A stretch of DNA of 64,000 nucleotides from Anseranas semipalmata (lineage: Eukaryota; Chordata; Aves; Anseriformes; Anseranatidae): assembly GCA_013399115.1 (NCBI GenBank), contig VXAA01004303.1, positions 186,787-250,786 of the forward strand, given 5' to 3'. The stretch's first letter is position 1, and each line of letters starts with the position of its first letter. The notes under the pieces are model-generated. The model saw only the letters and a list, made by a program, of their open reading frames with translations. It made no database searches and had not been told where the DNA came from. Position numbers and translations under genes: made by a program. Below are positions 62,628-64,000 of the stretch, piece after piece.

Positions 62628-62729
62628 ATGTCGTCCCTGTACACCAGGAGTAAGGAATATACCCGAAGCAGGAAGTCTCAGTCAGATTCACCCCCATCCT
62701 CTCCTTCCCCGATTGCAAAGACACTCAGA
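62628..62729 (+). CDS. PPP1R12B: PPP1R12B M20/M21 small-subunit first coding exon
   Basis: 34 codons, [20 protein letters not shown] then [14 protein letters not shown], closed by the donor aga|gtaagc. I recognise this as the N-terminus of the small (about 20 kDa) subunit of myosin phosphatase. That protein is made from the 3' part of PPP1R12B by an internal promoter and shares the HERLSRLE coiled-coil tail with the long isoform. The ATG has G at -3 (gaggccATG) and is the first ATG in this open stretch. The exon ends in phase 0, exactly like exon 19, so both isoforms can use the same downstream acceptor. No acceptor is needed if this is a first exon, and none is convincing just upstream. By family knowledge M20 binds the C-terminus of MYPT; its effect on activity is less clear. 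Confidence 0.9.
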
Positions 62730-64000
62730 GTAAGCAGCCTTTTTGTTTCTGTATTACAGGGCGACCCGCTCGGTGAGCGGAGTCAGCGGTGGTGGTTTGT
62801 TGTCTTGCCCTCGGAGACCTGTGTCTGTGGTTTGCTTTGGAAAGAGGATCGTTTAAATGAAACTTGGGAAGGTGCCTCTGTAGCAACAGGTTTTAAGAAA
62901 GCTGCAAATTCCCGGAGCCCTCGCGCTGTGATGATTTGCGTTGCTGGCTGCAGGGAGTTGCTGTGATGGTGGCTTCCCCCTGCCCTGCTCTCAGTAGGCA
63001 GCACCGTCCCTCTCCAGCAGGCTGCTGCTAGAAGAAAACGTCTCAGATGAAAAGGAGGCAAAACCCAACCAGCTCGTTCAACTGCGCTCTTCCCATAAGT
63101 GCTTTTGATATTCCTGGCACAACAAGGTTTGCTGTCCAGCAGGGCTTTAAGCCTTGGGGCTGCTGTGAACTGTGGTATAGCTTAATAATTCCAACAACAA
63201 CAAAATAAATTAAAAAAAAAAACCTGTAACAGGAGGCACTGGCAAGTTGAGATAGTTGTCTCGTCCTCCCCAAACTGGAGCTGGTGTCCTGATCTACTGA
63301 GGTGTTTGAAAGTGGGAACATCTTGTAACTATTGGTATTAGCTATCAGGAAACGCTGAGCCCCTGTCATTGTATGGGCAGCCTCTTTGCAGTCAAGAAGT
63401 GTTATCGTGCCAGAGTCGAAGCCTGGAGGAATTAGTTTTAAAAAGGCAGACTAATTTTAGATGCAAGCATTAATTTAATCTGAGCACTGGTGTTTGCTCA
63501 AATCAGATATGCATTGTCTGCTCCTTTATAGTGACAAGTCTTGGTCGGGGAAAAGCGTAGCCCTAAATACGTAGAGGGGTGTTAACCCACTAATGGAAGC
63601 TGCAGCCTCGCCACCGTCCCTGCCACTGGCTGCCAGGAGCAGGAGTCAGTGCTTTGCTCCCGTCTGCAGCCAAGGCATCTCTGGGGAGTTTTGGGATGAT
63701 CTCCAACTATCCCTCCGCCCTCAGATGGATTTCTGTATCAGCTTATACAGCTGTGCTTACCCTTCCCCGGTAAATTGCTACAGTGTTTGATAACCAGCTT
63801 AACAGAAGGTGGGAAATGTTCTTAGTCATAGAATACAACAGAGAAACATTTTAATTTCTCTCAGAAACCAAGTTTTTTTTTAAAATCAGTCATGTTCTGC
63901 ATACACACTGACTCATTTTCCCCTCCTTATAGAGCTAGGCACATAAACGTGACAAACATCTCACAAGAGCTGTGACTGCCGTATTCACTTGCATGGTGCA
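62730..64000 (+). other. PPP1R12B: Intron after the M20 first exon (5' part)
   Basis: Starts gtaagc and runs past the window end. It has an A-rich tract near 63204-63222. The shared HERLSRLE exon was not found, so it lies further downstream. Confidence 0.8.

Noticed and set aside
62544..62966. 140-codon reading of the M20 exon running into the intron
   Set aside because: It starts from TTG rather than ATG and passes the strong donor aga|gtaagc at 62729. The M20 protein should begin at 62628 and splice out there.
1..64000. CRISPR arrays, bacterial operons, tRNA or rRNA genes, retroviral genes
   Set aside because: No direct-repeat/spacer pattern, no ribosome-binding-site-linked open frames, no cloverleaf recognised by eye, and no gag/pol-like motifs. 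Small non-coding RNAs cannot be excluded without a covariance-model search.

Overview
This window is a stretch of vertebrate, almost certainly avian, genomic DNA occupied by one multi-exon gene on the + strand. The organism call rests on CR1 LINE fragments whose 3' ends carry the ATTCTATGA-type terminal repeat typical of birds, on the absence of Alu/L1/B-type mammalian repeats, and on large introns with canonical GT-AG junctions. The exact species cannot be fixed from the sequence.

The gene is PPP1R12B (MYPT2), the myosin phosphatase targeting subunit. I placed 18 consecutive coding exons between 1506 and 48293. They join in a consistent reading frame into 782 residues. The order is: ankyrin repeats (exons 2-6), an acidic Glu/Ser block (exon 8), the Ser/Thr-rich central region (exons 9-14), the RRSTQ inhibitory phosphorylation region (exon 15), the GVTLTDLQEAE segment (exon 16), a second linker (exon 17), the SIRERRRPKERRRGTG segment (exon 18), and a short acidic exon ending KETR (exon 19). 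Exon 1 (N-terminus with the PP1-binding motif) lies upstream of the window, and the C-terminal HERLSRLE/coiled-coil/leucine-zipper exons lie downstream. Exon numbers assume a single upstream coding exon.

At 62628-62729, about 14.3 kb after exon 19, there is a separate 34-codon first exon ([10 protein letters not shown]...KTLR). It matches the start of M20/M21, the small myosin phosphatase subunit transcribed from an internal promoter of this gene. It ends in phase 0, as exon 19 does, so both can splice to the same downstream exons. A perfect CArG box (CCTTTAATGG) about 1 kb upstream suggests SRF control, in keeping with muscle expression. The locus is therefore one gene making two subunits of the same enzyme: a large scaffold that targets PP1c to myosin, and a small C-terminal protein with its own promoter.

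Between exons 12 and 14 there is an extra exon (30702-30887) resembling the MYPT1 central-insert exon (KSxSFGR). It and the next exon are both 186 nt with phase 2-2 borders, so either could be skipped without losing frame. The rest of the window is intron: CR1 fragments of several ages on both strands, homopolymer tracts, one TA/TG microsatellite and a small CpG-rich patch near 35.2 kb. I found no second protein-coding gene, tRNA, rRNA or CRISPR array, and nothing that suggests an unrelated novel system.
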